Below, one piece after another: positions 63,125-64,000 of a DNA stretch of 64,000 bases. A program made the position numbers and the translations under genes. Position 1 is the stretch's first letter. Each line of letters begins with the position of its first letter. The notes beneath the pieces are model-generated. The model worked only from the letters and a program-made list of their open reading frames with translations, was not told the DNA's origin and ran no database searches. The DNA comes from Anaerospora hongkongensis (lineage in GTDB: Bacteria > Bacillota > Negativicutes > Sporomusales > DSM-15969). Location of the stretch: contig NZ_SLUI01000008.1 of the NCBI RefSeq assembly GCF_004339805.1, forward strand, positions 124,001 to 188,000, written 5' to 3'.

Positions 63125-64000
63125 TTATTGCGGGACAAGCTGATCCAGTATCGACCAATCCAAAACGCCTTCTTCAAAGGGTCTGCGGCGCATCCGGTGG
63201 GGCAGCACCAGCTTGGCAGCTTCCTTGATATCTTCGCTGATAACCTGCTGTCTTCCGGCATACGCCGCCAGTGTCATCGCAGTTTTAATCATGGTAATAT
63301 CCGCTCTGTGTCCGTCTACTTCCAGTTTGATGGAGATTGTCGCTACCAGCTCCAATAAGCTGTCAGCAATCTGTACTTTGGGCAAAAGCGAGCCGGCCAG
63401 CACGATTCTCTGTGCCAAGGCTTGCTGATCACTGGCAAATTCCGCCCGAAAAGCCTCAGAATCCTGCTCATAACGCAAGCGCCGCCGGATAACTTCAACC
63501 CGGTCGGCTGTATTCTGTTCACCAGCTACCTCTACAGAAAGGCCGAAACGGTCAAGCAGCTGAGGCCGGATGTCACCCTCCTCCGGATTCATCGTACCAA
63601 CAAGCACAAACCGGGCGGGATGCACAAAGGAAACGCCTTCCCGTTCAACCGTATTGACTCCCATGGCAGCTGCATCCAGCAGTACATCCACAACATGGTC
63701 ATCAAGTAGATTGATTTCATCTATATATAAAATATTGCGATTAGCCTGTGCTAAAATACCTGGTTCAAATTTCTTTTCCCCCATTTTGAGAGCATGTTCA
63801 ATATCCAGCGTACCAACTACCCGATCCTCCGTAGCGCTGACCGGCAAATCGATAACCCGCATTTTCTGTTTGCTACCTGTTAGCTGCTGCCCTGCAGCCA
63901 CTCTTTCCCAGCATTGCTCGCAAAGGCTGCTTTTAGCGAGTGGATCGCAGTGAAAACCGCAATCGGCAACCACGTCCATCGCGGGCAGTAAATCAGCTAA
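63125..64000 (-). CDS. ChlI-type AAA chelatase subunit, start beyond window
   Basis: The last 291 codons of a ChlI-like protein. The frame stays open past the internal Met at 63979 to the window edge ([11 protein letters not shown]), so the Walker A part lies outside. Visible: cysteines in DCGFHCDP and CEQCW, which bind a metal in ChlI relatives, the Walker B region [12 protein letters not shown], and [13 protein letters not shown] at the C-terminus. A second, VWA-free AAA protein next to ChlI-ChlD and CobN gives the full chelatase set. Confidence 0.85.
   Translation of the reverse strand, partial: LADLLPAMDVVADCGFHCDPLAKSSLCEQCWERVAAGQQLTGSKQKMRVIDLPVSATEDRVVGTLDIEHALKMGEKKFEPGILAQANRNILYIDEINLLDDHVVDVLLDAAAMGVNTVEREGVSFVHPARFVLVGTMNPEEGDIRPQLLDRFGLSVEVAGEQNTADRVEVIRRRLRYEQDSEAFRAEFASDQQALAQRIVLAGSLLPKVQIADSLLELVATISIKLEVDGHRADITMIKTAMTLAAYAGRQQVISEDIKEAAKLVLPHRMRRRPFEEGVLDWSILDQLVPQ

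Noticed and set aside
1..64000. CRISPR arrays, insertion sequences, prophage genes, rRNA
   Set aside because: No spaced direct repeats, transposase, integrase, phage structural genes or rRNA sequences were seen; apart from the palindromes at 36431-36581 nothing looks mobile.

Overview
The window looks like chromosome from an anaerobic, endospore-forming Negativicutes bacterium (Sporomusaceae-like: Sporomusa, Pelosinus or Propionispora are the obvious comparisons). This is an inference from gene content: a Veillonella-type Na+-pumping methylmalonyl-CoA decarboxylase operon with methylmalonyl-CoA mutase, a trimeric bifurcating-type [FeFe] hydrogenase, Rex, lactate permease, 2-oxoacid:ferredoxin oxidoreductase, AhbA/AhbB, a spore-type amidase, and Firmicutes RNA control (T-box, TPP and FMN riboswitches). 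Nearly all genes are on the minus strand. Only four plus-strand genes (two pairs) and one tiny ORF run the other way. Both ends are cut inside genes: an RseC-like protein at the left and a ChlI-type AAA protein at the right.

Layout, left to right. 1-4131: RseC-like fragment, a small PH-like membrane protein and two tandem MatC-type dicarboxylate carriers. 4293-13195: succinate-propionate block, transcribed leftwards as CoA-transferase, mutase large and small subunits, MeaB, epimerase, then decarboxylase mmdA, a delta-like soluble subunit, biotin carrier, mmdB and a 49-residue membrane peptide. 13196-13877: long untranslated stretch with two related terminator modules. 13878-22966: rex, then a ten-gene hydrogenase operon (hydABC plus two DRTGG, two HATPase, a PHP phosphoesterase, a 2Fe-2S protein and a second, sensory-like hydrogenase) behind a probable Rex operator. 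23166-29515: O-antigen ligase-like protein, folC, valS with T-box, tatC. 29674-36264: lactate permease, its GntR regulator, a polyprenyl diphosphate synthase and a four-subunit 2-oxoacid:ferredoxin oxidoreductase. 36265-36581: two long inverted repeats. 36575-37541: siroheme decarboxylase pair. 37627-45804: engB, lon, lonB, clpX, clpP, tig (protein quality control). 46095-50244: tRNA-Gly, a cysteine-repeat peptide with a radical SAM/SPASM protein, and ktrB-ktrA. 50248-57316: cwlD-like amidase, a 43-residue ORF, thiC with TPP riboswitch, ribB with FMN riboswitch, fixX-fixC, an amino acid permease and tRNA-Leu. 57453-64000: CobN-type chelatase with two AAA partners.

How it fits together: lactate enters through LldP and electrons go to ferredoxin/NADH and H2. 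Carbon goes through succinyl-CoA, methylmalonyl-CoA and propionyl-CoA, and decarboxylation pumps Na+. The CobN/ChlID-type chelatase may make the cobalamin that the mutase needs. Rex probably reads NADH/NAD+ at the hydrogenase operon and perhaps at lldP.

Most interesting for follow-up: (a) the peptide at 46330 with seven Cys-[Tyr/Phe/Asn]-Pro repeats next to a radical SAM/SPASM enzyme; (b) the paired leader modules before the CoA-transferase; (c) three TTGTGAA boxes 41-42 bp apart before lldP; (d) the split anchor/soluble form of the decarboxylase delta subunit; (e) the signalling-protein set inside the hydrogenase operon; (f) the inverted repeats at 36431-36581.
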